Source: Paracoccus albicereus
Lineage (GTDB): Bacteria > Pseudomonadota > Alphaproteobacteria > Rhodobacterales > Rhodobacteraceae
Direction: 5' to 3'
NCBI RefSeq assembly: GCF_024359525.1
Contig: NZ_JAKZEU010000003.1
Span: 124,001-188,000 of the forward strand
Length of the DNA stretch: 64,000 bases
Shown: positions 52,190-61,253 of the stretch, piece by piece
How positions within the stretch are numbered: position 1 is the first letter of the stretch
Layout of the letters: every line of letters begins with the position of its first letter
Translations under genes and position numbers: made by a program
The notes under the pieces: generated by a model
Databases searched by the model: none
The model's input: only the letters and a program-made list of their open reading frames with translations
What the model was told of the DNA's origin: nothing

Positions 52190-53635
52190 TTATTCCGGGT
52201 CGGTGCTGGAGATCAAGCGTTCGTCGCAGGGCGCGATGCGCAGGATGTTCGTCGTGCCCGACACACGGAACGGCACCCCGGCGATCACGACGATCTGGTT
52301 GCCTTCCTCGGCGAAGTTGTGGTCGCGCGCGGCACGGACGGCGTTCACCACCGCCTCCTTGAAGCGGCTGACCGAGGGCGTCTTGACGCAATGGCAGCCC
52401 CAGGTCAGGACCAGCCGGCGCAGCGTCTCGTCCAGCGGCGAGAGCGCGATGATCGGCACGCGCGGCCGTTCGCGCGCGCAGATCAGCGCTGTCGTGCCGG
52501 ACTGGGTGAAGGCGCAGATGGCCGCGATATCGGTGGTTTCCGCGATCTCGCGTGCGGCGGTCACGATGCCATCGGCAATCGTGTGAAGCTTCGCGCTGCG
52601 CGAGGATTCGATGATCTGGCGATAGGTCGGGTCGGCCTCGACCGAGCGGGCGACCGCGTCCATCGTCTGGATCGCCTCGACCGGGTACTGGCCGGCGGCG
52701 CTTTCGGCCGACAGCATCACCGCGTCCGCACCTTCGTAGATGGCGTTCGCGACGTCCGAGACCTCGGCCCGGGTGGGCATCGGGCTGTCGATCATCGATT
52801 CCAGCATCTGGGTCGCGACGATCACGGGCTTGGCGGCCGCGCGGCAGGCGCGGACCATGCGCTTCTGGATCGGCGGCACGGAATGGACCGGCATCTCAAC
52901 GCCCAGATCGCCGCGCGCAACCATGATCCCGTCGCTGACGCGCAAAATCTCGTCGAAGGCGCGGACGGCAGCGGGTTTTTCGACCTTGACCATGACGGCG
53001 GCGCGACCCTTGGCCAGCGCCTTGCCTTCTTCGACATCCTCGGGGCGCTGAACGAAGGATAGGGCCAGCCAGTCGACGCCGAGCTCGCAGGCGAATTCCA
53101 GGTCTTCCTTGTCCTTGTCCGACAGCGCGGCCAGCGGAAGCACCACATCGGGGACGTTGACGCCCTTGTTGTTGGAAATCTCGCCGCCCGCCGTCACCGT
53201 GCAATCGGCGAAGTCGGGGCCGAAATCCTTGACCTTCATGCGGATCTTACCGTCGTTGACCAGCAGGCCCGCGCCCTTTTCCAGCGCCGCGAAGATCTCG
53301 GGGTGGGGCAACTGCACGCGCGATGCGTCACCCGGCGCGTCGTTCAGGTCGAAGCGGAACTTCTGCCCGGTCTCAAGCTCGATCGGGCCGGCGGCGAAGC
53401 GACCGACGCGCAGCTTCGGACCCTGAAGGTCGGCGAGGATGGCGATCGGGCGACCGGTCTCTTCCTCGATCCGGCGGATCGCGGCGTGGCGGGCGCGGTG
53501 ATCGTCGTGGGTGCCGTGCGACATGTTCAGCCGGAACACGTCGGCACCCGCATCGAAGAGCTTGCGGATCATCGCCTCGTCGCTCGATGCGGGCCCCAGC
53601 GTCGCCACGATCTTGATCTTGCGGTGCCGTCTCAT
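52190..53635 (-). CDS. pyk: Pyruvate kinase
   Basis: A 481-residue glycolytic enzyme converting phosphoenolpyruvate and ADP to pyruvate and ATP. Motifs: KIVATLGPASS and FRLNMSHG at the N-terminus, the catalytic Lys region VMVKVEKPAAV, GIMVARGDLGVEMP, and the C-terminal regulatory domain. The ATG at 53635 follows AGGGGGA; an upstream in-frame start at 53656 has no better site. It is divergent from the N-formylglutamate amidohydrolase gene. Confidence 0.97.
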   Translation of the reverse strand: MRRHRKIKIVATLGPASSDEAMIRKLFDAGADVFRLNMSHGTHDDHRARHAAIRRIEEETGRPIAILADLQGPKLRVGRFAAGPIELETGQKFRFDLNDAPGDASRVQLPHPEIFAALEKGAGLLVNDGKIRMKVKDFGPDFADCTVTAGGEISNNKGVNVPDVVLPLAALSDKDKEDLEFACELGVDWLALSFVQRPEDVEEGKALAKGRAAVMVKVEKPAAVRAFDEILRVSDGIMVARGDLGVEMPVHSVPPIQKRMVRACRAAAKPVIVATQMLESMIDSPMPTRAEVSDVANAIYEGADAVMLSAESAAGQYPVEAIQTMDAVARSVEADPTYRQIIESSRSAKLHTIADGIVTAAREIAETTDIAAICAFTQSGTTALICARERPRVPIIALSPLDETLRRLVLTWGCHCVKTPSVSRFKEAVVNAVRAARDHNFAEEGNQIVVIAGVPFRVSGTTNILRIAPCDERLISSTDPE

Positions 53636-53759
53636 GGCGGTCCCCCTGCCTTGCATGCCTGCCGTATGTTTGCGCTATCTATGCCGGAGTTGCGGCGGCG
53701 CGGCAACTGGCCATCGGCAGATTCATGGCCTATGGAACGGCCCCAACAAGGACGGATTC

Positions 53760-54500
53760 ATGGCGGAACAGCCCTTTCGCACCATCGGCGAGGATCGACC
53801 TTCGCGATGGCTCATCACCTGCGATCACGCGACGAACCGGGTGCCGGACTGGGTCGGCGGCGGGGATCTGGGCATCGCGCCCGAGGACATGGCGCGCCAC
53901 ATCGCCTTCGATGTCGGCGCGGCGGGGCTGGCCGAACAACTGGCCGCGGTGATGAACGCGCCTGCGATCCTGTCGGATTTCTCGCGCCTGGTGATCGACC
54001 CCAACCGAGGCGAGGATGACCCGACGCTGCTGATGCGGCTTTACGACGGCACGGTCATTCCGGCCAACCGCAAGGCCGATGCGGCCGAACGCGAGCGTCG
54101 GCTGAACCTGCTGCACCGGCCCTACCACGCCGCGCTGGAGCGGCTGGCCGGCACCCACCCCGATCGCGGGATCTGCGCGATCCACAGTTTCACACCGCAA
54201 TTGCGCGGCCGCCCGCCCCGGCCCTGGTTGGTCGGAATTCTATATTCGCATCGCGACGAGCGCATCGGCCCGCCCATGGTGCGCGCCTGCCGCGAGGCGG
54301 GCTGGATCACCGGCGACAACCAGCCCTATTCCGGCCATCTGGACGGGGATTCGGTCGACCGCCACGCCCTGCAGCACGGTCGTCCGAACATGCTGATCGA
54401 GGTCAGGAACGATCTGATCGCGACCGAGGCGGGCCAGAAGGAATGGGCTGATAAGCTGGCGCCGGTGATCGAAAGGGTGACGGCCGAGACGGGCGTCTAG
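53760..54500 (+). CDS. N-formylglutamate amidohydrolase
   Basis: A 246-residue FGase-family hydrolase. Conserved pieces are WLITCDHATNRVPDW, DVGAAGLAEQL, SRLVIDPNR and AIHSFTPQL, followed by IGILYSHRDERIGPPM-type sequence. The family releases formate from N-formylglutamate in histidine breakdown, but members also act on other N-acyl substrates. No hut genes are nearby, so the substrate is open. The ATG at 53760 follows AAGGACGG. Confidence 0.88.
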   Translation: MAEQPFRTIGEDRPSRWLITCDHATNRVPDWVGGGDLGIAPEDMARHIAFDVGAAGLAEQLAAVMNAPAILSDFSRLVIDPNRGEDDPTLLMRLYDGTVIPANRKADAAERERRLNLLHRPYHAALERLAGTHPDRGICAIHSFTPQLRGRPPRPWLVGILYSHRDERIGPPMVRACREAGWITGDNQPYSGHLDGDSVDRHALQHGRPNMLIEVRNDLIATEAGQKEWADKLAPVIERVTAETGV

Positions 54501-54507
54501 GCCGGCT

Positions 54508-55368
54508 TCAGACCGCGGCCTTGCGGCTTTCGTCCAGGTAGATCTCGCGCAACCGCGTTGCCGCCGGGCCGGGGGTGCCCTGCCCCACCGAGACGCCGTC
54601 GATTTCCACCACCGGCATCACGAAGGCCGAAGCCGAAGTCACGAAGGCTTCGTCGGCGTCCTTCGCCTCGTCGATCGTGAAGGCGCGTTCCTCGACCTTC
54701 ATCTGCGCTTCCTTGGCAAAGCGAAGGACCGCGGCGCGGGTGATGCCGTGCAGGATGTCGTGGGACAATTCGCGGGTGATGATCGTGCCGCCCTTCACGA
54801 TATAGGCGTTGTTCGACGTGCCTTCGGTCACGCGGCCGTCTTCGACCAGCCAGGCGTCGTCGGCGCCTTTCGCCTTGGCCTCCATCTTGGCCATGCTGGG
54901 ATAAAGCAACTGCACCGTCTTGATGTCGCGGCGCCCCCAGCGCAGATCCTCGGTCGAGATCACGCGGATGCCCTGTTTCGCGGCCGGATTGTCGGCAAGG
55001 CCGGGCTTGGACTGGGTGAACATGACCACGGTCGGCGCGGTGTCCGCAGGCGGATAGGCGAAGTCGCGGTCGCCCGGATTGCCGCGCGTGACCTGAAGAT
55101 AGATCAGGCCATCCTCGATCCCGTTGCGGGTGACCAGTTCGCGGTGCGCTGTCAGAAACTCGTCGTCCGACAACGGGTTCTGCATGTCGAGCGCGTCCAT
55201 CGACCGTTTCAGGCGCGCCATGTGGCCACCGAAATCGATCAGCTTTCCGCCGAGCACCGAAGTGACTTCGTAGATCGCGTCGGCCATCACGAAGCCGCGG
55301 TCGAAGATCGAGACCTTCGCCTCGTCCTCGGGCAGATAGTCGCCATTCAGGTAGACGGTGCGGGTCAT
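54508..55368 (-). CDS. D-amino-acid transaminase (class IV aminotransferase)
   Basis: A 286-residue PLP enzyme of the BCAT/D-amino-acid transaminase fold. The cofactor Lys is in GRRDIKTVQLL, with LVEDGRVTEGTSNNAYIV and ITRAAVL further on. It should make D-alanine or D-glutamate and related compounds, possibly for peptidoglycan. The ATG at 55368 has GGAGG six bases upstream and is preferred over 55386. It converges with the FGase gene with 7 bp between the stops. Confidence 0.88.
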   Translation of the reverse strand: MTRTVYLNGDYLPEDEAKVSIFDRGFVMADAIYEVTSVLGGKLIDFGGHMARLKRSMDALDMQNPLSDDEFLTAHRELVTRNGIEDGLIYLQVTRGNPGDRDFAYPPADTAPTVVMFTQSKPGLADNPAAKQGIRVISTEDLRWGRRDIKTVQLLYPSMAKMEAKAKGADDAWLVEDGRVTEGTSNNAYIVKGGTIITRELSHDILHGITRAAVLRFAKEAQMKVEERAFTIDEAKDADEAFVTSASAFVMPVVEIDGVSVGQGTPGPAATRLREIYLDESRKAAV

Positions 55369-55524
55369 GGGGGCCTCCGTGGTCATGCGCGTGGCGCTTG
55401 GTGCGCAAAAGCGCGCCGCGCGTCAAGCATGGCCCACGGTATGCGACGGTGTTCAAAATCTGTTGATGCGCACGCAAGAATGTCTTAATCCGGCCGAACC
55501 GATATCGCCACGACCGGAGTCAGG

Positions 55525-56490
55525 ATGAGTTTTCGCCTACAGCCCGCGCCCGTCGAACGCCTGAACCGCTGCCAGCTGTTCGGCCCCGGCTCCCGCGAGA
55601 ACCTGTTTGCGAAGATGGCCGCGTCCGAGGCCGACGTCATCAACATCGACCTGGAGGATTCGGTCGCGCCCGATGACAAGGACGCGGCGCGCAAGGCCGT
55701 CGTCCAGGCGATCGGGGACATCGACTGGGGCGACAAGACGCTGTCGGTGCGGATCAACGGGCTGGATACGCCGTGGTGGTACCGCGATGTCGTGGACCTG
55801 CTGGAACAGGCGTCCGATCGGCTGGACCTGATCATGATCCCGAAGGCCGGCACCGCGTCCGACATCTATGCCGTCGATGCGCTGGTCACCGCGATCGAGG
55901 CGGCGAAGGGTCGCAAGCGAAAGCTGGGTTTCGAGGCGATCATCGAGAGCGCTGCCGGTATCAGCCATGTCGAGGAGATCGCCGCAGCCTCGCCGCGGAT
56001 GCAGGCGATCAGTCTGGGTGCTGCGGATTTCGCGGCATCGATGGGGATGGCCACCACCGGCATCGGCGGAACCCAGGAAGATTATTACATGCTGCATCAG
56101 GGTCAGTCCTACTGGCCCGATCCGTGGCACTGGGCGACCGCAAAGATCGTCGCCGCCTGCCGCACCCATGGCGTGCTGCCCGTCGACGGCCCCTATGGCG
56201 ATTTCAGCGATGCGGACGGGTTCCGCGCGCAGGCCCGTCGCGTCGCGACACTGGGCATGGTCGGTAAATGGGCGATCCATCCCAGCCAGGTCGCGCTGGC
56301 GAACGAGGTCTTTTCGCCCGGCGAGAAGGCGGTGACCGAAGCGCGCGAGATCATCGCCGCGATGGAAGATGCCAAGAAATCCGGCCAGGGCGCGGCCACC
56401 TACAAGGGCCGGCTGATCGACATCGCCTCGATCAAGCAGGCCGAGGTGATCGTGAAGCAGGCCGACAAGATCGCGGCGAAATCCGCGTAA
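55525..56490 (+). CDS. mcl1: L-malyl-CoA / beta-methylmalyl-CoA lyase Mcl1
   Basis: A 321-residue HpcH/HpaI-type lyase. SFRLQPAPVERLNRCQLFGP is nearly the N-terminus of Rhodobacter Mcl1, and LGAADFAASMGMATTGIGGT and GMVGKWAIHPSQ follow the same enzyme. It cleaves beta-methylmalyl-CoA to glyoxylate and propionyl-CoA in the ethylmalonyl-CoA pathway, and also condenses or cleaves L-malyl-CoA. Its presence suggests acetate assimilation by that pathway. It is followed by a terminator. Confidence 0.95.
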   Translation: MSFRLQPAPVERLNRCQLFGPGSRENLFAKMAASEADVINIDLEDSVAPDDKDAARKAVVQAIGDIDWGDKTLSVRINGLDTPWWYRDVVDLLEQASDRLDLIMIPKAGTASDIYAVDALVTAIEAAKGRKRKLGFEAIIESAAGISHVEEIAAASPRMQAISLGAADFAASMGMATTGIGGTQEDYYMLHQGQSYWPDPWHWATAKIVAACRTHGVLPVDGPYGDFSDADGFRAQARRVATLGMVGKWAIHPSQVALANEVFSPGEKAVTEAREIIAAMEDAKKSGQGAATYKGRLIDIASIKQAEVIVKQADKIAAKSA

Positions 56491-56548
56491 AGGACCCCAA
56501 GGGCCCGCGCATCGGGGGGATGCGGCAGGCCCGACACGGGGAGGAGCG

Positions 56549-56583
56549 ACAGGCCCTGCGGTCACCCGCGGGGCCTGTTTCTG
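56549..56583 (+). terminator. Intrinsic terminator after mcl1
   Basis: ACAGGCCCTGCGG and CCGCGGGGCCTGT form a 13-bp stem with one G-U pair and a 4-base loop (56549-56561 / 56566-56578), followed by TTTCTG. Confidence 0.85.
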
Positions 56584-56613
56584 TTTCAGGGTCGAGCTGT
56601 ACTGCGGCGCCCT

Positions 56614-57531
56614 TCACCGTCTGCGCAACAGGCGGAATGCGCTGGAGGCGCCCCAGCCGGCGGCGATGGCGACGGCCAGCGACATCAGCCCGTAGAGCAG
56701 CGGCCGGTCGAAGGCGAGACGGTACAGCCAGCGCTCGATCCCGACCTTGCGAACCTCGATCGGGGCGCGGAACACGTCGATGATCCGTCCCTCGCGCAGC
56801 AGGAAGATGCGGGTCTTGTAATCACCCTCGATCAGGTTGGCGGGCAGGCGAATGTCGGCATTGAACAGCGTCTGGTCCACGACGTTCACACCGGCCTCGT
56901 CGGTCCGGTAAAGTCCGTTGCCTTCGCGCAGCCGGACCAGCGCCTCGGTGAAGGGGACCGTGTCCTCGACCGTCAGTTCACCGGCAAACGACCGCATCGC
57001 CAGCGGAACCGAGATGCGATAGCGCGTATCCCAATCCGGCTGCAGGATCTGGTCGAGCGGCCCCGAGGTCGAGACGACGTAGAAGCTGGGCGCCGCTCCG
57101 ACCTCCAGCGATTCGGTGTTGATCCAGATGCCGACCTGTCGGGTCTTGCGGCGGACCGTCAGCGCCTGCGACGGTCCTTCGATCGTCACGATCACTTCGA
57201 GCGGGGGGCCGTCCGGCACCGGCGCTTCGCGTGCGACCGCACCGTAGATCAGAATGTTCGAGCCGTCGAAGCTGGCCGTGATGGACACCGCGTCGCTGGA
57301 CAGGCCGGCGACCACGCGTTCGGGCGGGGCGTCCGCGTTTTCGGGCACGATGACGCGCGGGCGACCGGGATCGGGATAGGTCGGGTAGATGTCCGAGCGG
57401 GCGGCGGGCGGCGCCTCTGTCTGGTCGCGCTGCCGGGCGGCGGCGGGTGGATCGGCGACAGGCTCCTGCGCGATTGCCACAGCGGCGAACCAGAGCAGGA
57501 CCCCGGCGCAGAGCGGTCCCGCCAGCCTCAC
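56614..57531 (-). CDS. TIGR02186 family protein, partner of TSUP exporter
   Basis: A 305-residue membrane protein with a signal peptide (LAGPLCAGVLLWFAAVAIA), a large periplasmic domain (QVGIWINTESLEVG, PSFYVVSTSGPL) and one C-terminal helix (LLYGLMSLAVAIAAGWGASS). It fits TIGR02186, found next to TauE/SafE genes in alphaproteobacteria. The start is a GTG at 57531 that overlaps the exporter stop (GTGA). The long open frame continuing upstream is antisense-like. It probably assists sulfite or sulfonate export (inference). Confidence 0.82.
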   Translation of the reverse strand: MRLAGPLCAGVLLWFAAVAIAQEPVADPPAAARQRDQTEAPPAARSDIYPTYPDPGRPRVIVPENADAPPERVVAGLSSDAVSITASFDGSNILIYGAVAREAPVPDGPPLEVIVTIEGPSQALTVRRKTRQVGIWINTESLEVGAAPSFYVVSTSGPLDQILQPDWDTRYRISVPLAMRSFAGELTVEDTVPFTEALVRLREGNGLYRTDEAGVNVVDQTLFNADIRLPANLIEGDYKTRIFLLREGRIIDVFRAPIEVRKVGIERWLYRLAFDRPLLYGLMSLAVAIAAGWGASSAFRLLRRR

Positions 57532-58442
57532 ACCGAGCCCGCCGCGATGGAATAGAGATCGTCGGGCCGCAGGAATAGGTCCAGCGCCAGCTTGAAGCAG
57601 ACGCCAAGCACCAGAAGCGCCAGCAGGATCCGCAATTGCTCTGCCCGCAGCCTCGCGCCCAGACCGGTCCCGATCTGCGCGCCGATGACGCCGCCCACGA
57701 TCAGCAGAACGGCCAGCATCAGATCGACCGTGTTGTAGCTGACCGCGTGCATCAGGGTGGTGAAGGCGGTCACGAAGGTGATCTGGAACAGCGAGGTCCC
57801 GACGACGACCTTGGTGGGCATTCCCAGCAAATAGATCATCGCAGGGACCATGATGAACCCACCGCCAACGCCCATGATCGCGGCCAGGACGCCCACGGCA
57901 AGCCCGACCAGCAGCGGCGGGATGACGCTGATATAGAGGCCCGAAGTGCGAAACTTGATCTTCCACGGCAACCGGTGGACCCACATGTGCTGATGCAGCC
58001 GCTTGCGCACGGCAGGACGGCGATGGGCAGTCAGCGCGCGCAGGCTTTCCTGCAGCATCATCAGGCCGATCAGGCCCAGGAAGACGACATAGAACAGTTG
58101 CACGACCAGATCGACCTGTCCCAGCCTTTGCAGCAAGGTGAAGAACCACACGCCGATCGCTGATCCGGCGATCCCGCCGACCAGCAGCACGCCCCCCATG
58201 CGAAAATCGACGGTGCGCCGCTTGAGATGCGCGAAGACGCCACTGACCGAGGATGCAACGACTTGGTTGGCGCCGGTTGCCACCGCGATGGGGGGAGGGA
58301 TACCGATGAAGAACAGCAGAGGCGTGATCAGGAAGCCGCCACCGACACCGAAAAGGCCGCTCATCAATCCGACGACGCCGCCCACGCCGATCAGCAGGAA
58401 GGCATTGACCGCGACTTCGGCGATGGGAAGGTAGATCTGCAT
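57528..58442 (-). CDS. TauE/SafE family sulfite exporter
   Basis: A 304-residue TSUP permease with two halves, each with a GLFGVGGGFLITPLL-type motif (GLFGVGGGFLITP and AIMGVGGGFIMVPAMIYL), and about eight helices. It is expected to export sulfite or an organosulfonate. The ATG at 58442 gives MQIYLPIAEVAVNAF, the normal start, and the extra frame to 58499 was rejected. Its stop overlaps the TIGR02186 GTG. Confidence 0.9.
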   Translation of the reverse strand: MQIYLPIAEVAVNAFLLIGVGGVVGLMSGLFGVGGGFLITPLLFFIGIPPPIAVATGANQVVASSVSGVFAHLKRRTVDFRMGGVLLVGGIAGSAIGVWFFTLLQRLGQVDLVVQLFYVVFLGLIGLMMLQESLRALTAHRRPAVRKRLHQHMWVHRLPWKIKFRTSGLYISVIPPLLVGLAVGVLAAIMGVGGGFIMVPAMIYLLGMPTKVVVGTSLFQITFVTAFTTLMHAVSYNTVDLMLAVLLIVGGVIGAQIGTGLGARLRAEQLRILLALLVLGVCFKLALDLFLRPDDLYSIAAGSV

Positions 58443-58564
58443 GTTCTGCCCGCTGCTTGACTTATCCTGCACGCGCCGCAGCGCGGCGTCAAACGCCAAG
58501 CCGTTCGGTGGTTGAAGCGGGCAGTCCGCACCGCTAACACTCTGACGGAAAGGCAGGACATTTC

Positions 58565-59371
58565 ATGCGCATCCTTCTGACCAACGACGACGGGATCAAC
58601 GCGCCGGGTCTGGCGGTGCTGGAACAGATCGCGGCCGAGATCGCCGGCGACAAGGCCGACGGCCCTGACGAGATCTGGACGCTCGCCCCCGCCTTCGAGC
58701 AATCGGGCGTCGGCCATTGCATCAGCTACGCGCATCCGACGATGGTGGCCGAACTGGGGCAGCGACGCTTCGCCGCCGAGGGCAGCCCAGCCGATTGCGT
58801 GATGGCAGCGATTTCCGACGTGATGGCCGACGCGCCGCCCGATCTGGTCCTGTCCGGTGTGAACCGGGGCAACAATGCCGGGGAAAACGTGCTCTATTCC
58901 GGCACGATCGGGGGCGCGATGGAAGCCGCGTTGCAGGACCGGCCGGCGATCGCGCTGTCGCAATATCTGGGGCCGCGGACGGCGGTGCTGGACGATCCGT
59001 TCGAGGCCGCGCGTCAGCATGGCGCGCGGGTGATCCGCCAGCTTCTGGAACAGGCGGACTGGACCAACGACGCCGACTTCCGGTTGTTCTACAACGTCAA
59101 TTTTCCGCCCGTTCCCGCGTCCGAGGTGCAGGGCATCCGCGTTGCGCCGCAAGGGCTGCGCACCGGATCGCGCTTTTCGATGAAGCCCTATCAGGCGCCG
59201 AACGGGCGGCGCTATCTGTGGGTCGCGGGTGGCAAACAGGACGCCGAGGCGACGCCTGGCAGCGATGTCGCGCTGAACATGGCGGGATACATCACGGTGA
59301 CGCCCATGCGGGCTGACCTGACCTGCCACGCCTCGCTGCCCGATCTGGCGGAGGCGCTGGACCAGGGATGA
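58565..59371 (+). CDS. surE: 5'/3'-nucleotidase SurE
   Basis: A 268-residue metal-dependent nucleotidase with the N-terminal signature [23 protein letters not shown]-type [10 protein letters not shown], and the [18 protein letters not shown] motif. It dephosphorylates nucleoside monophosphates and is linked to stationary-phase survival. Its end overlaps the pcm start as ATGA, in the classical surE-pcm-nlpD order. Confidence 0.96.
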   Translation: MRILLTNDDGINAPGLAVLEQIAAEIAGDKADGPDEIWTLAPAFEQSGVGHCISYAHPTMVAELGQRRFAAEGSPADCVMAAISDVMADAPPDLVLSGVNRGNNAGENVLYSGTIGGAMEAALQDRPAIALSQYLGPRTAVLDDPFEAARQHGARVIRQLLEQADWTNDADFRLFYNVNFPPVPASEVQGIRVAPQGLRTGSRFSMKPYQAPNGRRYLWVAGGKQDAEATPGSDVALNMAGYITVTPMRADLTCHASLPDLAEALDQG

Positions 59372-60045
59372 ATGCGGGCCCGGGCGACGTGGACGATGAT
59401 GGCGCCGGCGAAGAGGCCGAGCGCAAGATGCGCTTCCTGTTTCAGCTACGCCAGCGCGGTGTGACAGAACCCGCGGTCCTGGCCGCGATGGAGAAGATCG
59501 ACCGCGGCGAATTCGTGCGCGGCCAGTTCTCGGATCGCGCCTACGAGGACACGCCGCTGCCGATCCCCTGCGGGCAGACGATCAGCCAGCCATCGGTCGT
59601 CGGCCTGATGACACAGGCATTGGAGGTCGGACCCCGTGACACCGTTCTGGAGATCGGCACCGGTTCGGGCTATCAGGCCGCGGTGCTGGCCGGGCTTTGC
59701 CGGCGGATCTACACCGTCGATCGGCATCGCAGGCTGGTGACCGAGGCCGAGGCCCTGTTTCGCAGACTCGGACTGACCAACATCACGGCGCAGGTCGCGG
59801 ACGGGTCGCGCGGACTGCCCGAACAGGCGCCTTTCGACCGCATCATCGTGACCGCCGCGGCCGAGGATGCGCCCGGCCCGCTCTTGGCGCAGTTGAAGAT
59901 CGGCGGTATCATGGTGGTGCCCGTGGGGCAGTCGGATGCGGTCCAGACCCTGATCCGCGTCAGGCGCCACGAGGGCGGTTTCGACTATGACGAACTGCGC
60001 CAGGTGCGGTTCGTGCCGCTGGTCGAGGGGTTGGGACAGACATGA
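59368..60045 (+). CDS. pcm: Protein-L-isoaspartate O-methyltransferase
   Basis: A 225-residue SAM-dependent enzyme that starts repair of isoaspartate. Motifs are [38 protein letters not shown] and [21 protein letters not shown]. It has an acidic extra N-terminus of about 15 residues. It is coupled to surE by a 4-bp overlap, and the nlpD-like gene follows after 34 bp. Confidence 0.95.
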   Translation: MNAGPGDVDDDGAGEEAERKMRFLFQLRQRGVTEPAVLAAMEKIDRGEFVRGQFSDRAYEDTPLPIPCGQTISQPSVVGLMTQALEVGPRDTVLEIGTGSGYQAAVLAGLCRRIYTVDRHRRLVTEAEALFRRLGLTNITAQVADGSRGLPEQAPFDRIIVTAAAEDAPGPLLAQLKIGGIMVVPVGQSDAVQTLIRVRRHEGGFDYDELRQVRFVPLVEGLGQT

Positions 60046-60079
60046 CCCCCGAACGGCGGCAGGCAGCGAGGGCGGTGAC

Positions 60080-61189
60080 ATGAGATTGCGGATTTTGGGG
60101 GCCTCGGCCCTGATGATGGGACTGGCCTCCTGCGGCGCGAACGGGACCTTCGATCCGGATTTGCGCGGTCTGATGGGTGGCCCGACGACGGCGGACGCGG
60201 CCGGACGGGCAGCACCCCGGCCCGCGCCCGATGCGCGGGGCGTGATCACCTTTCCCAATGCGCAGGTCGCGGTCGCGCGGCAGGGCGACAGCGTCGCCAC
60301 CATCGCGGCTCGGCTGGGGATCGGCGCGGCGGAATTGGCAAGCCACAACGCGATCGACGCCAATGCGGTATTGCAGGAGGGCGCGATCGTCGCCCTGCCC
60401 CGCAGGATTCCGGCGGGCGCACCGGGACCTTCCGGCCAGGTCAGCACCACCGGGCAGGTCACCGATCCCTTCGCGGGCCAGAGCGCGGCCAGCGCCCCGG
60501 CGGCCGGAACGAGCAGCGCAACCCCGCGTGAGCATGTGGTGCAACCGGGTGAGACCGCCTGGTCCATCGCACGCCGCTACAGCGTCGGGATCAACGATCT
60601 GGCTGCCTGGAACGGCTTGCCGGACAACATGGCGATCCGGACCGGCCAACGCCTTCTGGTGCCGGTCCCGGGCCAACAGCCCCCGTCAGAGACCCAGGCG
60701 GTCAGTGCGCCCGGAACGGGGACGCGGACGCCGCAGCCGCCCTCGGCCGCGCGACCGCTTCCCGAAGAGACGACGCAGCCCGCATCGACCCCGGTCGAGC
60801 GTCCGGACGGTCCCGATCTGGGCGATACGCGGACCGCTGCGTCGGGTTCGGGTCAATTGCGGATGCCCGTCAACGGGGCGATCATCCGACCCTACGAAAA
60901 GGGCCGAAATGAAGGGATCGACATTTCGGCTCCGCAGGGAACCTCGGTCAGCGCCGCCGGTGCGGGGCGGGTTGCGGCAATCACCCGCGATACCGACGGG
61001 GTGCCGATCGTCGTGATCCGCCATGACGGCGATCTGATGACGGTCTATGCGGGGCTCAACGACCTGACCGTCGCCAAGGGTGACAGCGTCACCAGCGGCC
61101 AGAAGCTGGGCACCGCCACCGCGGCCGGCGTGGTCCATTTCGAGGTCCGGCGCGGCTTCGACAGCACCGACCCCGAAGCCTTCTTCTGA
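60080..61189 (+). CDS. nlpD: NlpD-like LysM / degenerate LytM lipoprotein
   Basis: A 369-residue lipoprotein with lipobox LASC (C19). Two LysM domains (about 72-115, ARQGDSVATIAARLGI, and about 154-197, VVQPGETAWSIARRYSVGIN) are followed by a Pro/Thr linker and a C-terminal LytM/M23 domain. The metal-ligand His is missing in RNEGIDISAP, and the HxH motif reads VVHFEVRR, so it is probably not a hydrolase but an amidase activator as in E. coli NlpD. It follows surE-pcm in one operon. Confidence 0.9.
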   Translation: MRLRILGASALMMGLASCGANGTFDPDLRGLMGGPTTADAAGRAAPRPAPDARGVITFPNAQVAVARQGDSVATIAARLGIGAAELASHNAIDANAVLQEGAIVALPRRIPAGAPGPSGQVSTTGQVTDPFAGQSAASAPAAGTSSATPREHVVQPGETAWSIARRYSVGINDLAAWNGLPDNMAIRTGQRLLVPVPGQQPPSETQAVSAPGTGTRTPQPPSAARPLPEETTQPASTPVERPDGPDLGDTRTAASGSGQLRMPVNGAIIRPYEKGRNEGIDISAPQGTSVSAAGAGRVAAITRDTDGVPIVVIRHDGDLMTVYAGLNDLTVAKGDSVTSGQKLGTATAAGVVHFEVRRGFDSTDPEAFF

Positions 61190-61210
61190 GCGCGAGGCAC
61201 AAACGCAAAC

Positions 61211-61232
61211 GCCGCCGGTCGAGACCGGCGGC
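61211..61232. terminator. Hairpin between nlpD and the PopZ-like gene
   Basis: GCCGCCGGT and ACCGGCGGC make a 9-bp perfect stem with loop CGAG, between the convergent nlpD and PopZ-like stops. A short T-rich stretch (ATTTTCG) follows on the plus strand after 9 bases. It probably ends transcription from nlpD but is not a textbook case. Confidence 0.55.
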
Positions 61233-61253
61233 GCTGCATGATTTTCGTTTGTC

